NCBI RefSeq assembly: GCF_963576545.1
Contig: NC_083646.1
Location: forward strand, 24,142,527-24,206,526
Direction of reading: 5' to 3'
Source of the DNA: Limanda limanda
Taxonomy: Eukaryota; Chordata; Actinopteri; Pleuronectiformes; Pleuronectidae
DNA: 64,000 bases
Part shown: positions 45,021 to 64,000 of the stretch, in pieces
Layout: every line of letters begins with the position of its first letter
How positions within the stretch are numbered: the stretch's first letter is position 1
Notes under the pieces: model-generated
What the model was told of the DNA's origin: nothing
The model's database searches: none
What the model saw: the letters and a program-made list of their open reading frames with translations, nothing else
Made by a program: the position numbers and the translations under genes

Positions 45021-48000
45021 AACACAAAATTCGAGCCAGTACACAATGCTTCACTTATGATTGTGGCTGTAAAAAAGCTGAAATATCTGATATATACATA
45101 TATGAAATGAGAGGGACTGAGAGTATCATAATGATTTATATACTTTCACTTTTGATACTTTTTGTATAGTCGCTAATGTAAAAAAATTATATTGGAATTG
45201 TAAGGAGTAACAGTAAATTTCTATAAATAAAAAAAACTGATCACTTTTCCAAGAATATTTTATCCTAAAATATATTTTATAAATCACTGATAACGTTGTG
45301 AATTTTTTTTTATCTCTGTTTTGAATTTTAGTGGTTAACAGAACTTTTTGGAGAATCAAAATTACTCTTAAACCTTGTATATTTAGATGTTTAAAACATT
45401 TAAAGCCCAAACTAGACTTCTCAAATTATTTGACATTTGCTAATAGATTTTCTGTTACTCTTATATGTCTGCTTTTATCAAAAAGGCTGGTTCCATATTT
45501 AATTTAGCATAATTACAGATGCACACCTGGCAGTTTTTTTTGTCCAGGATAACAGCGTTTGTAATCCTTGAAAGCCTTAAATTCAGAGCCATTTCCCCTC
45601 CTCTTTGTCTCTCGGTCTCTCCTGTGCCGCGGCAACGGCCTCATTTTTCATTAGAGGATTGCCCCATTATTTCATTTCTTGTGATAAAATGACAAAAGAT
45701 TACTCACGAGAAATACTAAATACAGAGCCGGACCGATGGGATCTCCCCTCATATGTAACTCTGCTGGGCTGTGGTTGAAGGCTTCATATTTCCTATTTCT
45801 CTCTCTATTATATATATCTGGCAGAGCTGTAGATACAAGAACCATGCGTGTGTTTGTGCGCGCTAAATTACATTCCTGGTGTCCCAATCTGGTCAGACAC
45901 AGCTAGCTGGTCAGCTGACCTTGCTCCTTCTTTTTTATGATGAGAAACCTTATTTTAAATTTATAGCAGTACAGTGGGAGGAAAATTAGTTGGACCTAAG
46001 AGTTGGGAGAAGAGTAACTTATTTCACGCATGGTGGGAAGAGGGGGGTAAACAAAGGCCAGCGATGGCTAACAAAAAAAAAGGAAACTCATACAAATAAA
46101 TAAATAATAACCACACCATATCTTTATCTGAGATGATTCATATTTTATTTCAAAACAGTGGTCACATTTTTCAGTGGTGGATAATAGAAAATGTAAAGAT
46201 ACGGGCGGTGAAATATGAGTCGGTTTGGGGAGGTAAGAATGAGAAAAGATTAGCTTGAGATTAGAATAAGAGAGATGGAGAAAGGAGGAAGAGGAGGGCA
46301 AAGAGTCTTGCAGCGTGTGAGTAGTTTTCGGAGTGCGGTGCTGGTCTTTCTGTCAGCCTGTGCGAGTGTGTGTGTGTGCGTGTGTGTGTGTGAAGACAGA
46401 TGATTGTACACACTCCCCCAGTACTTTGTTTTCCGCCTACCTCCACGCCAGTATAGATGGGACATCCTTGACTGACCTACTCAGCTGTGCACTCACACCT
46501 GCCCACACATATAGCTTTTTATTGTTAGTGACCAATCAAACTGAACACATCCCTAAATCCACTACACAGGCCTGTTAGAATACTCACGAACCAGAAGAAC
46601 ATACATCGTTTTCCTTCATTTCTTCCAGTGTCCATGCTTTGCAAACTGATGAACATATATTTGTTTGGTGATACTGACACCATTGTTTTTGCGTATTCAT
46701 TTGCCTGTTTGTATCAGATAACCCAGTCACATCGAATCGAGTTCCCGCTGTCGTTTATTCACTGAAGTTGTTTTCCTCAACGTTCCTGCTGCCGTCCTCC
46801 AGTAGTTCAGAGGCTGGCCAGCCGATCCCCGAGTGGCCCCAAGTCTTTAGTTTAACAAGATACCCACCAAGGAGACTTGTTTTGGCTGCTCCCCTCCATC
46901 CTGAGAGTCATTAAGGCTTGGCCCATGGTGAGGGAGAGACCCAGCCGGGAATTAGCATAACCAGGCCGAGCAGCTGACGGGAGCCCTGGGTCAGTGGAAA
47001 CTTCCAGATCAAACGTTCCCAGTTGCCCCCAGACCCGGGCTCTGGTTAACACCAGCAAGAACCAGTAGCCCTTGGGATGTGTTACCAAGCTAAAACCAAC
47101 ACCACCACACTGCTCACATGCACATACATGCGCATGTACATACACACACAGTTTGGGAAATATCTCTTTTTGATGTTTACTTTTATTTTTTTCACTTTAC
47201 CTTCTCTACTCAGTCTGCAACAGTATTTTGTTAGCAACCTGAATCTCCCTCTTTTTTATTATTTTACCACTGACTCTGCTGCAGAAGTGACATATTAGCC
47301 AGGGCTATAGTGGTAAAAAAAAAGGTTGGGTAAACTATCATTTTCAGGGCAGCTCTCTCATACTGTTATTTAAAAGGTGGATGAACTTCAGTCACCCATA
47401 TACATGACTATATATAGACTATGAGACAAGAACAAAGGAAATCAAGTCATAAATACATTAGCATTTTATCGTAATATTGTAATTGTTGTTGTTAATTTGT
47501 TCTGGTGTGGGATAAACAAAATCCAGACTTTACCTTAATGGACATGTGATAATAACAGATAACAACATACACAGAGTGCATTTATTGTGAAAATGGCCAA
47601 GTTAAGATCCAGACAGCATCGTTGGAAATTAAGTTTAGAATCAAATTGTTATCATTTGATCAACCAGCATGCCTTTACCCTCAACTACAGCCCCGGTCGT
47701 AGCCTTTATGTTTATTTAATAATTTGATGTTTCTTTCTCTGACTGACCTCTTCTCACAGAGAAATCAATTCTGTGTTTTCCATGTTGACTTCTCAGCATA
47801 AGTACATCTGCAGCCGTGATATTATTCATAGCTTTTTTTATTTCTCTGTATGGCAATCAGTTTATCTTCACTGACATGTAAATGGACTACATGTATTTGT
47901 CTTACACATTTCAAGAGTTAATGATTTTCACATTTTTTGCTTTTTTTTCCTGGTTTATAGGGCTTGCATGCAAGTGACTGTTGAGGTGCGACTGTTGCAC

Positions 48001-48872
48001 AAACACACAGAGAATATGTTATATTCAATAACACAGAAAAGGGTGGGTGAGCTATGACCTCAGCCCCTTGTCATAATCAGTCAAACAATATCCAGCATCA
48101 ATACAAATTGTGTTATACATTCTGAATGATTTTGTTTTTCATGTTTTTTAGATCAGATTTATAACCAGCACCAGCATCTTACTATAGAAGTACACAGTGT
48201 ATTCATGTGTTCCAGTTGACGGTAGTCCTCAAAAAACAACAACTCAAAACCGGGGTGGGCCATCAGAGTTCATCAGTGACATTACATGATATCACATGTG
48301 GAAAGGTCATTTCAGTCTCACAGCTTCTGCCGCTGTGCAAAGTACTTGACAACAATTTGGATCGCTCATCTTAAAAAACATAATTTTCTGTTTGGATGAA
48401 AAGTGCTCTGTTGTTTCCATCATCCTGGTATGAAGTGTCCCTTCGCAGTGCCCGCTCCGATGGCATCTGCTTTGCCTTAGAGGAGAGCTCGGCGATTTGC
48501 AGTGACGGACGTGGTCGACTCATCACGCAGAGCTAATTTACTTCAAGTTCTGCCGCAGTTGTGTTACTTCAGATCTGTCACGGGATCACGTTGACGTTGC
48601 TATAGCATGCCGTTGTTTTGTTTTGGGGACGAAGACAGCCAAACACCAGGATAAGGCGTGATGAGTAATGCTCTCTGACAGACAGGGCCTGTTGTTGGTG
48701 GACATAGCTGGCACTGGTAGAGGCTGTGACTCTGTGTGTGTGTGTGTGTGTGTGACCAGCAGTTGCCATGACTTGAAGTATAAATGGAAGACGGTTTTTC
48801 CATGGATCTGTTTTGTTTTCAGACACTCTCAAAAAGCTTTTCAGAGCCATGAAACCAACTGTTGAATGTGCT
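45021..48872 (+). other. Intron 4, sixth segment
   Basis: The stretch 45040-45420 is very AT-rich. TG tracts occur near 46363-46392 and 48735-48754. The stretch 46800-47080 is repeat-free and GC-moderate, with a dense pattern of unique words, and looks like a conserved element candidate. The stretch 48420-48545 is another. No exon was recognised. Confidence 0.6.
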
Positions 48873-48875
48873 TAA
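48873..48875. repeat. Target-site duplication TAA, left copy
   Basis: TAA directly outside the left TIR; the matching copy is at 49754-49756 outside the right TIR. Confidence 0.7.
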
Positions 48876-49753
48876 CGCCGGGTTTACACCGGGCGCTGAA
48901 GCGACGCGTAAGCGCAGCGCACTAGCGCGCCGGCGCTGGGCTGAACACACAGGACGCTGAAGCCTCGCGTAAGCGCCGCGTAGATCCCTAGTGCGCAGGC
49001 GCCAGGCTGGTCACAACAAACACGCTTTTCTCCGCGGCGGTCATCCTGCGATTCCTCTCCGTGATCACAGATGCAGCTGATATTTGTCATTAACTGCAAC
49101 GGCGTCCCAGCATTTGTCCTTTTTAATGTTGTCGTTATATAACATGTGCCGAGGATCATACAGCTCACTGTACTTCTCCATATCAATTATTAATTTAATG
49201 TCATCCTTCTTCAAGAACTTCTCCGCTGTTTGCTCCGTTCAATGTCGGGTGTCGAGGGTAAATTACGTATTCTCCACTCAAGCCTATGTGGAGAGTACGT
49301 AGACACACACACACTCCCGCCCCCCCCCCCCCCCCCCTCTCTTTTTATCTTTATGACTGCTTGTGTGGCTGTAGTGGGGGGGCAGAGGGGGACATTCGGT
49401 CGGTAAAATTGGTAAAATTAAAACTCCGGGACAACAGAAGGGGAATACAAACTATGGGATGCATATTTGATCATTTATATCATATAAAATATGTCATCAA
49501 TATCGTTTAAAATCATTTTTCAGTGTGTTTCCTGCAGCGATACGCTCGCGTCAAGCGCAAAAAATAGACTCAACGCCGAAACGATCGCTGCACGGCGCTC
49601 GGCAGCCTTGGCGCAGCGCTGCACTCCAGCGTCTGGTGCGACCGGCACAGAGGATTAACATGAGAGTGGATGGGAGTCAGCTGTTATTTAAGGCATGGCG
49701 CTGCGCTTACGCGACGCTTACGCGTCGCTTCAGCGCCCGGTGTAAACCCAGCG
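48876..49753. mobile_element. Non-autonomous TIR transposon, PIF/Harbinger-like MITE (878 bp)
   Basis: Both ends carry the same roughly 39-bp inverted sequence (outer 20 bases CGCCGGGTTTACACCGGGCG on the left), matching at 38 of 39 positions. The element is flanked by TAA at 48873-48875 and 49754-49756, a 3-bp TWA duplication typical of PIF/Harbinger elements. The right TIR contains an extra 11-bp unit (TCGCGTAAGCG) that is absent from the left. Subterminal DNA is CpG-rich with repeated CGCGTAAGCG words. The centre holds 18 C at 49320-49337 and an imperfect palindrome at 49264-49301. No transposase is encoded, so it would have been mobilised in trans. Superfamily is inferred from the TSD and size. 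Confidence 0.82.
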
Positions 49754-49756
49754 TAA
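49754..49756. repeat. Target-site duplication TAA, right copy
   Basis: TAA directly outside the right TIR; it pairs with the left copy at 48873-48875. Confidence 0.7.
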
Positions 49757-52700
49757 AACTTTTGAGCACTCTTCAGCCATTGTTTGGATTTACATGGATT
49801 ACATTGCTTTGTGTAAATAAGATTACACTTATGCTTCACATTTTTAGCAACTGGGCTGATATGCGTGGTTGAGTATATGGTCAAAAGACTTCTGCATGTT
49901 TTATAGTCATCTTAAATTTATGATGGAGTGTTCATAGTGGCGTGTTTAGTCAGTCTGTAACATTAGACTACTATCTCACTCATAAGGGACACAACAACAT
50001 AAGAAAAATATGTCTGCGGGTTAAAAAGTTGTGTGTCTCCCTGGGGAACATTTTAAGGAAATTATGCTGTGCAATTCAAAAGTAACCAACCAGCTGCTGT
50101 CATCACAATTGATCCTCCTCTATAATGTGAATTAATTCATCCTACCTCTCGAGAGTTTGTAAGCATGTGTTAGCTTAATTAAGTGAGAACTATAAGGGTA
50201 AATTTGATAGCAACAGTTGATTCTTCATTGTCATCAACGGGACATTGGGATTTAAAAAGTGACATGCAATTAATAAACCCTCCAAACCTGAACAGTTATG
50301 TAGGAAATTATCAGATCTTCATTGACATTTTATTCAAAGTTTATACTCATATTCACAGATGTCATTTTTTAAGCACTGGGGTCGTGGATAGATGTTTACT
50401 TGCTGTGTAATACATAGTTTATCTATTTACCCACACTAAACTGAAAGTAAGCCATAATACATGATGATACTCTGTTGAGTCACAGTTTAAGTTCAAGTGA
50501 AGAGTCGGTGTATAAACCCATTGAGCGACCTTCTCAAATAGGACTTTGTCTAATGCTGTGGTCTCATTGAACCAAACAAACTGAGAGATCCTTCCCTGCT
50601 TTAAAATAAGTCCTTTGAATCAACTAGGTGTAAAGAAAACCCCTCCAGTTAACATTCTGCCCTCGCAGCCGAGCATAAAGTGATTCTAAGCTGCTGGCTT
50701 GTTCCGTTTTGTGAAGAATCCATCGCTTCCTACGACACTCTGTGCAGATGTTGAAGAACTGTTTATCTAGTTAACACATGTCAGTCGACGCTCAGAAAAC
50801 CCGTCTGTCTAATTAGAGACAGGCGTGATTGTCGTCTGTCTCATAATGAGAAATCATGAAAGCCTCTTATTTCTCTCCAGTGCCATTTGATATATCACTG
50901 TGTCAACAAATCAACAAGGGACAAGTTTTAAGGCAGCGCTGTAAACAGGGTCCCCCTCTTTTTTTTTTTTTTTTTTTACATGCACTGTCAATTACACTGT
51001 GGCAGTAGCCCTGCAGATACAGCAGAGCGTGATGCTGGCTGGCTGACTGGGTGACTGCTGGGTGGCTGACTTGGTGGCTGACTGGCTTGTCTCTCGGAAA
51101 CATATGAAATATGATTTACATTGAGAGCATGTTGTAGCAAACCCTAGCCCACGGTATGCATATTCCCCCATTGTTTGTGACAGTTGGTTGTACCTGCGCC
51201 GGGGGAAGAGCGCCAAGTAGGCATCCGACTTTGCATTTCAGTGGCTGAGCTCAGGGTCAGGAGCACATCTGGTTGACTGGGAGGTTTGTGTGTGGTGTAT
51301 CATTCCTGTGTTTCAGATTCCATAACTCGCACACACAAACACACACACACACACACATTCACAAGCTCACTTGTTGCTGTGCAGCCGGAGCCTGTGTGCA
51401 TACAGCAGCAGCCGCGGCACACAAACGGCAAACCCGGCACACCGGTGCACTCCTACACAAACAAACAAACACACCTGCTGCTCCTGGCAAGTCGCTCTGA
51501 CAATCAGCCGAAGGAGGGAAGGCAAACAAAACAAACAGTTTAATTTACATGACAGTAGCCTGCTTTACATTAGCATGCTGAGGCAATGATAGAGTGAAGC
51601 TCTGCTGGAAACAGCAGGTAATGAAAAGTGATGGTCCTATTTGCGGTGTACTGTAAGTACAGGAATGGGAAGCTCGAGCAGTCAGAACTAATAGCTAGCA
51701 CTATGTTGCATGTCTCCAGGACGTGGTTGAAAAAAGAAAAAACGTACCCCGGGGTATTTTCTAAAATAACTAATTTTCAGCATTGCAGAATAAATATGAG
51801 CAATTTGTTATTGTGAAGAATTCAAGATATGTACATGTGTTAAGTGAAGAGAGGAGTGTGTGTGTGCTTTCTTTCTTTATTAATCTATATTTATTTTTTG
51901 CTTTTCTTGTTCCCCCAAACTTTCCTCTTTCCGACAGCACATGAAATGTTTATGCAGTTTGTGCAAAAAAACAATTCATGTGCAATTTTAACGAGCAATT
52001 AACTTCATCAATAAATAAGTAAACAGTGTTTTGGCCGGTTTGTAATTGTGCAGAATGGTATGTGTGTCTTGAGACTGCTGTATTTGTACTTGATTCGTTT
52101 TATGTCTGTGGACATTTATGCCCAGTATGCACATGAGTGTTTGTGTGGCTGGTGAATGTGCAAATGTTGCATGCCTGTTTGTGTTTTTGTTATAGATAAA
52201 AACACACACTTCTCATGTCACGTGTTTGTAGTAATACTATTTATGTCTGTCTTATGATTTTGTGTGTGTGTGAGTGCTGGCTCCAGTGGTCTGCTCCTCA
52301 TGTAAAGAGATAGCATCTTCCCACAACAGATCAATAAGGGAATATTTCTAGAATCCCTGCCTCTGTCTCCGATTTAACCAAACCATGTGAGTCCGTGTCA
52401 GTGGGGGAGTCTGTGTGAGCGTGTGAGTGTGTGAGTGTGTGCGAATGTGAAGAATACTCAGACTGACAACCGTACTTGTGCCTTGGTGGTTGGGTTGGGT
52501 TGAACTCAGCTGCCGTTAGTAGACCTATTGGCATATTATCAGACACACAAAAGGCGTTTAGCCACATTTAGTTTTATCTCCTCAGTGAGACTCTAACCAT
52601 GCGGGTTAGATTAGTGTTTCCCATTTTGCTTGATTCCCATTCGTCAATCAGCACAAAAGCACTCTTGACATCACATGAGCAATCTTTGGATCATGTGATA

Positions 52701-55341
52701 TCGTTTCATACTGTTGAAATATGGGCAGAACTACATGCTTCTCTTCTCCTATACATCCACACACTTACTCTACTGCAGGTACAACATATATTGACACACA
52801 TGTGGATACATGGATACACTCCGTCTTGCACATGCAAATCTCCTCCACCCCCACACTTCACCTAGCTCACGTTTACTTGCTATAAATTGTCCTAAAGGGA
52901 CGCAGCCAGAGATGATTTATGGTGCCAGATATGATTAGATTCCATGTATTTTTATACAATGGAAGCTTTTTTTATTTGCAAGTGGCACCTTAAGTGGGAG
53001 CCAGTAGTCATTAACGACTGAATAAACAACGTGTTCCCTACTAAAATATAGCTTTGTGTGTCTTTCTCGTGACTGTCGTGGCAGCAGCACCTTGGCAACT
53101 GAGCACAGGCTGCCTTGAGTGAATGTGAAAATATTTATCTAAGAATGTATAACATGTCTGCAGAAGGCCGAAATGTGTCGGAACGTATGGAATGGTCTCA
53201 GGCATTTTCTGGGTAATTAAAGCCCAGTTTTTCTTGAAGGGCATGTCACTTTTTAGACTGTCCTTCACTGGATCATTGGCAGATTATTGACATTGTAATA
53301 GGAGGGAAAACATGTATGAATTAATCAATCTATGTGTCCATTATGATACTTGGACTAATTTAGTTTCTTTTTTGTTTCCCTCGCAAAAAAACTGATAGGT
53401 TGTCATTTTTGAATCCTTTGCTTTTAGTATTCATGTTCAGTTTTAATAACTACTACTTAATAAATGTACAAATACTAGTGATTAATAAGCTTTTTTTCTG
53501 GGACTTTTTCTGTGTTACTCACATGTTGCCCTGCGTTGTGTCTTGGATCTTGGTTGTTGTTTGGTCCAAAACCACTAAATATATTCAATAGTCAATTGTT
53601 TACCAAACAAGCAAGAACAAAAACGGCAAATCATGTCATTTTAGAAGGTGGAACAGGTACATTTTTGACAGATTGAAGAGTTATTTATGGGCAGATATAA
53701 CTTGGCAGTTTCCTCAGTGCTTGAAAAACCAGCCAGGAAAATACTGAACAAAGATGTGCACATTGTGTTAGTCAAAGCTGTTTCCATGTATTTCATGTGG
53801 TAAACTATGTGTTAACTTCCTGGACACTGTCTTTGCTCATGAGAGTATTCCTACCTGTTGGTGTGGTTTTCACACACACACCCTTTATGTCTCACTGAGG
53901 GTGAACACAGAGAGTTCAAGGTTAGCCTCAAATTCAGCTCAGCCCAGCTCACAGATAATTGTCAATAAAATTGATCCACCAATTTTTTTTTTACTCTGCT
54001 CACATTTTTCCAGCCCTCCACCTCCCAGAGACACTTCCCTTCACTCCCTCACTCCACTCTCCTCTGCCTCTGTCCTTCTCTTTTCATCCTCAGCTAGATA
54101 AGCCTGCCTCGACTGCCAAGAGCACCGAGTATCACTGCTTGCTTTTTTCCCCCCTCCTCTTATGTTCTTCTCACAGTGCGCTGAAGCCATGTCGCAATTT
54201 CTCAGGGAGTTTTGATGCCTGGATGTCTCCTGTCCGGGTCCATCTCGTCTGAGTCGCAGCGAAGGCCCTATACGATCTGAACTGCGCTGCCTCGCTGCAG
54301 GTCAGCCTTCACGGCCGATTAGTGTCGAAGCGCCACTTTGGTCACAAGTTGTCGGGAGCGCTTATCGTGAAGATCAACAGCGATCAGTCTCGCTGGTGCG
54401 CCCTCTCTCTCCCTCTCTTTCTCTCTCGGAGTCCTCTGCCGCTACTCCCTCTTTCTCTCTCCTTTCTGTTTTCTGCCCTCTCCCCTTTTGGCATTATCCC
54501 CCCGTCTCCTTCATGTTCATCCCACCTCAAATCACTACATTTCCATCTATGTATTATCATTGTCATCTCTCCTTTCTCCCACCTCCCAGGGCTGTGTCTG
54601 TTGCAGGCGAAAGACACAATGTTCTTTAACATTCACAGAATTGTCTGGCTATTATCATGGCTGCTTTTCAGGTGTTTCCTGGGAGAGCAAGCAAGCCCAA
54701 CAACTTTTGAGTTGCATAAAGATCAATTTTCTAATATCTAAGCAATTTTTCAAGCTGGTAAAACACATTTTGACTAAAAAAGAAAAAAAAAAACGTATTA
54801 AGACAGAAGAATTTTCAAAATAAAGGGTGCAATCTATTAATTTAAGTCTGTCTCGTCAAACAGGCTGACACTAATGCATCAGCTCACAGGGCGACTGTAA
54901 TCTTAGTTTTGGGGGTTGAATTGTTTCTGTGTTTTTACCTATGTGCCTCCTTTGTGATCAATTCTTCACTGAATTGTCTCCTTGCCCTACCCAATGCTCT
55001 TTACTGTTTGTCCACTTCAGTAGAGACAGATTCAATTTGTATACTTTCCTCCCCCCCCATTCCTATCCCTCCATCCCGCTCCTCTTGGTGTCTCTGCGCC
55101 GTCAGGCCTCGTCTGTGGCGCGAGCGGAGACGAGTCATGTTTGGCCTGTCAGTGTGGCTGCTAGTGTCAGTGTCTGGAGCTGCTGGTTCCTCTGACAGCG
55201 CTGGAGGGGCCGCAGGTCCTAGCAGAGTGCAGCCGTCACCCCGTGACACGCTCAGTGTCACCGATCCCCTCCGTCTGGTGACATGGCGTCCCCTCCTCCT
55301 CCGCCAGTCCTCGTCTGTGCCCGCCACTCCGCCACTCCGCG

Positions 55342-55364
55342 CCCCCCCCCCCCCCCCCCCCCCC
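55342..55364. repeat. Run of 23 C
   Basis: 23 uninterrupted C on the + strand lie next to CpG-rich sequence. The opposite strand is a G run able to form quadruplex-type structures. Such runs are also prone to assembly length error. Confidence 0.95.
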
Positions 55365-55689
55365 AGCATTGGCCTTTTCACTGCCACTCTACAGTCGCTC
55401 ACTCACCCAGTCAGTCACTTACTTACTGCCTCGCTGAGGAGTCTTTAGTACGAATTGACCTACATGTGTTTTTGAAAGCTGATACCAGCAGTCTCGGATT
55501 GATGTGTTCACTGTTGATGTTCACTCTTCCATCTTTATCTCCTACCTTTTTTCAAGTAGAACTCATCCTAACGAAATATAACACAAAATCATTTAATATT
55601 TCTGGTATTGTCTTTTTATAGCCTTCAGCCTTTAGGATGCAACGACTGAGATAGAGAACAATAAACAAGGTGATGCAATCAAAAGTACA

Positions 55690-55714
55690 GATAGATAGAT
55701 AGATAGATAGATAG
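55690..55714. repeat. (GATA)6 microsatellite
   Basis: Six tandem GATA units, likely polymorphic. Confidence 0.95.
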
Positions 55715-57519
55715 CCTCTGTGCAAAGCAGGACTAAATATGTGTGTGATTTAATCTGGCCTTGGCGAGTCTGCAGCGATGACAAATGGATGCTCACTATG
55801 AAACCCCCTCATCCAAGAGACAGTATTAGTTTTTGCTTTAATTACCAGCAGCAGTAATGTTTCCTATCCATAACTGTCGGCCTGCTAGAATGCAGCCTGG
55901 CAGAGGGGTGAGGGCCTTGTCTCTTCTCTCAGTGGGCCTCCTGTCTCCCCCCACTCCCTCACCCCCAATCCGTCTATCCTCTCTCTCCCTTTCCCCCTAT
56001 TTCACTCCCCCTCCTCCTTCTCCCTCACCACCTTCCCTCCCGCCCCCGTCTCCGCGCCTGCCGCATCTTTCATTTCAATATTTCAATATTTATGCCTCAT
56101 CTGAGAAAGTTCAAAGTCACAGTAAGGAGGCATAACTTTCTCTCGCCTCCCCGCCGACAGCGCAGGACCCTGCCTGGTGGACAGGACGGGTGACGGCTGC
56201 TCTCCCCTCCCCTCTGATGGTCACCGGTGACAGAGAGAGGAGAGAGGCCCTATACCGGGAGTTTGTTGCTAAGACACACAGTTTAACCATTCTTTTTTAG
56301 GACCAATAGGGACACTGACCATTTTGTTGTGCTATTCTCCCCAAAAATGTGTGAAAAAGTTGAAAACAGTTGCTCCGATTAATATTTAATATTTCCGGCT
56401 GAAGCCATTATCAGTCTATATTAGTATGGCACAAGACGCCCTCAGCCAATATTACGTTTCAAAGCATGTGAACCTCAAGGGTCCAGAGGTCTGTGGGTGC
56501 CCATGTTATTCATGTCTGAGTCCACGTCTGTGCGTGTGTACAAATTATTCTGTGGCTCTAGCTGACCATCCCCTTTAAAAAACCCAGAGCCAGTTTTAAT
56601 AAATAAAGTGTCTGACAAGTCTGTCCTTTGCCATAAAGATCTCTGACAGATGCCGTCTGGTAATAGATTAGCCTAATTACAGCCTCCCTGAGTTTAGATC
56701 ACAACGTCACGTACTCAGCCTGTCGCTCTAATAGCCATTACAGCCACTACTCTCCACTCCCCTCCTCTTGATGTAAAGTTGTAAAAAAAAAAAATAAGAG
56801 AGAGGGAAAAAAAGGAAAAAGTCATAAGGAAAAGGTCGTCCTCATTTGCATGCAAGCCTTCATTAGAATATGCGAATATGCTAAGGACCGGAGCTGGCGC
56901 TTTGCATGTGCAGGTGATGAATGGCCAGTGCATCGTGGAATAGGCCGAGATGGAGGCTTCGTCACCCTCATCTGCATAGCACACATTATTTACTTATTTA
57001 TATATTTATTCATTTACTTTTGAGTGCTTGCTCTCTGCGATACATCTCACATCCGTAGATTGCGAGTGAGGTGGACCTCTGCAATTTCCCTCTTTCCTCC
57101 CCCCGCCACAACACTCACACACACTTCAACAAGAAGCGGCTGCATTGAAAGGTTCTATATGAAATAACTTAAAGAAGGTTTGGACGGCTCGTACTGTAAA
57201 GCCTTTGTGTTTGTTTACCACTTGCGTCTCAGTAACGATAAGGCATTAGAAAAGGTAGAAATTGTCTTATCGAGTGCTGTCTCAACCTGTGGAACATCAG
57301 ACAGAGCCTCAGTGGTGGGAGGGAGGCTAGCTCTTGTTTGAGTGAAAACCTTGCGCAGTGTTTTTTTTTTCCTCTTTTTTTTTGTCCAGGTAGGGGCGGG
57401 GTTTGTGAGGTGGAGGGCAAGTTTCCAGAGAGAAACTCTTCTCCTCACTCTTCTCTGTTGTCAGGGCGGCAGATGGTGGGTGTCAAGACAACGGCAGCGA
57501 TAGCCAAACAAAGACATCC

Positions 57520-64000
<6,481 letters not shown>

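Noticed and set aside
52670..52699. 9-bp inverted repeat (ATCACATGA/TCATGTGAT) with 12-nt loop
   Set aside because: Arms this short are expected several times by chance in 64 kb; likewise 30565-30586, 18245-18265 and 470-489.
54909..55448. 179-codon + strand frame with a hydrophobic start
   Set aside because: It runs through a C23 homopolymer and pyrimidine-rich low-complexity DNA, and the opposite strand is equally open.

Overview
This window looks like vertebrate nuclear DNA, most likely from a teleost fish. It carries one split gene with consensus GT-AG introns, a CpG-rich promoter region, very long uninterrupted TG/CA microsatellites, and repeat ends that resemble common fish transposons: a hAT-like end, a LINE 3' tail and a Harbinger-like TIR element. 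There are no operons, CRISPR arrays, rRNA genes or recognisable prokaryotic features.

The only protein-coding gene I can support is on the + strand. It is a multi-C2H2 zinc-finger protein that I identify from memory as probably znf407. The layout is: upstream repeats (1-1700); a CpG-rich promoter with a likely non-coding first exon ending at 1975; intron 1; coding exons at 3639-4256 (ATG at 3782) and 4423-6570; a 7.7-kb intron; and a small coding exon at 14247-14361. All junctions are in phase. Together they encode about 912 residues: 13 complete fingers, the first half of a 14th, and an AT-hook. The rest of the protein must lie beyond 64000, because I found no further exon.

From 14362 to 64000 the window appears to be one intron of more than 49.6 kb. 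It contains microsatellites (the largest at 42115-42300, 44687-44850 and 57522-57703), an 878-bp terminal-inverted-repeat element (48876-49753), a LINE tail near 44870-45020, and several repeat-free stretches rich in homeodomain-type TAATTA motifs that could be conserved regulatory elements. In mammals ZNF407 neighbours TSHZ1, so the intron may host enhancers of a neighbouring developmental gene; that is inference.

Points that stand out are a uORF pair (one a start-stop ATGTAA) that an alternative acceptor could remove, two phase-compatible donors 15 nt apart, a four-times repeated two-finger module, and two perfect intronic hairpins (18 and 22 bp) that look like template-switch mutations. 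I found no convincing new biological system.
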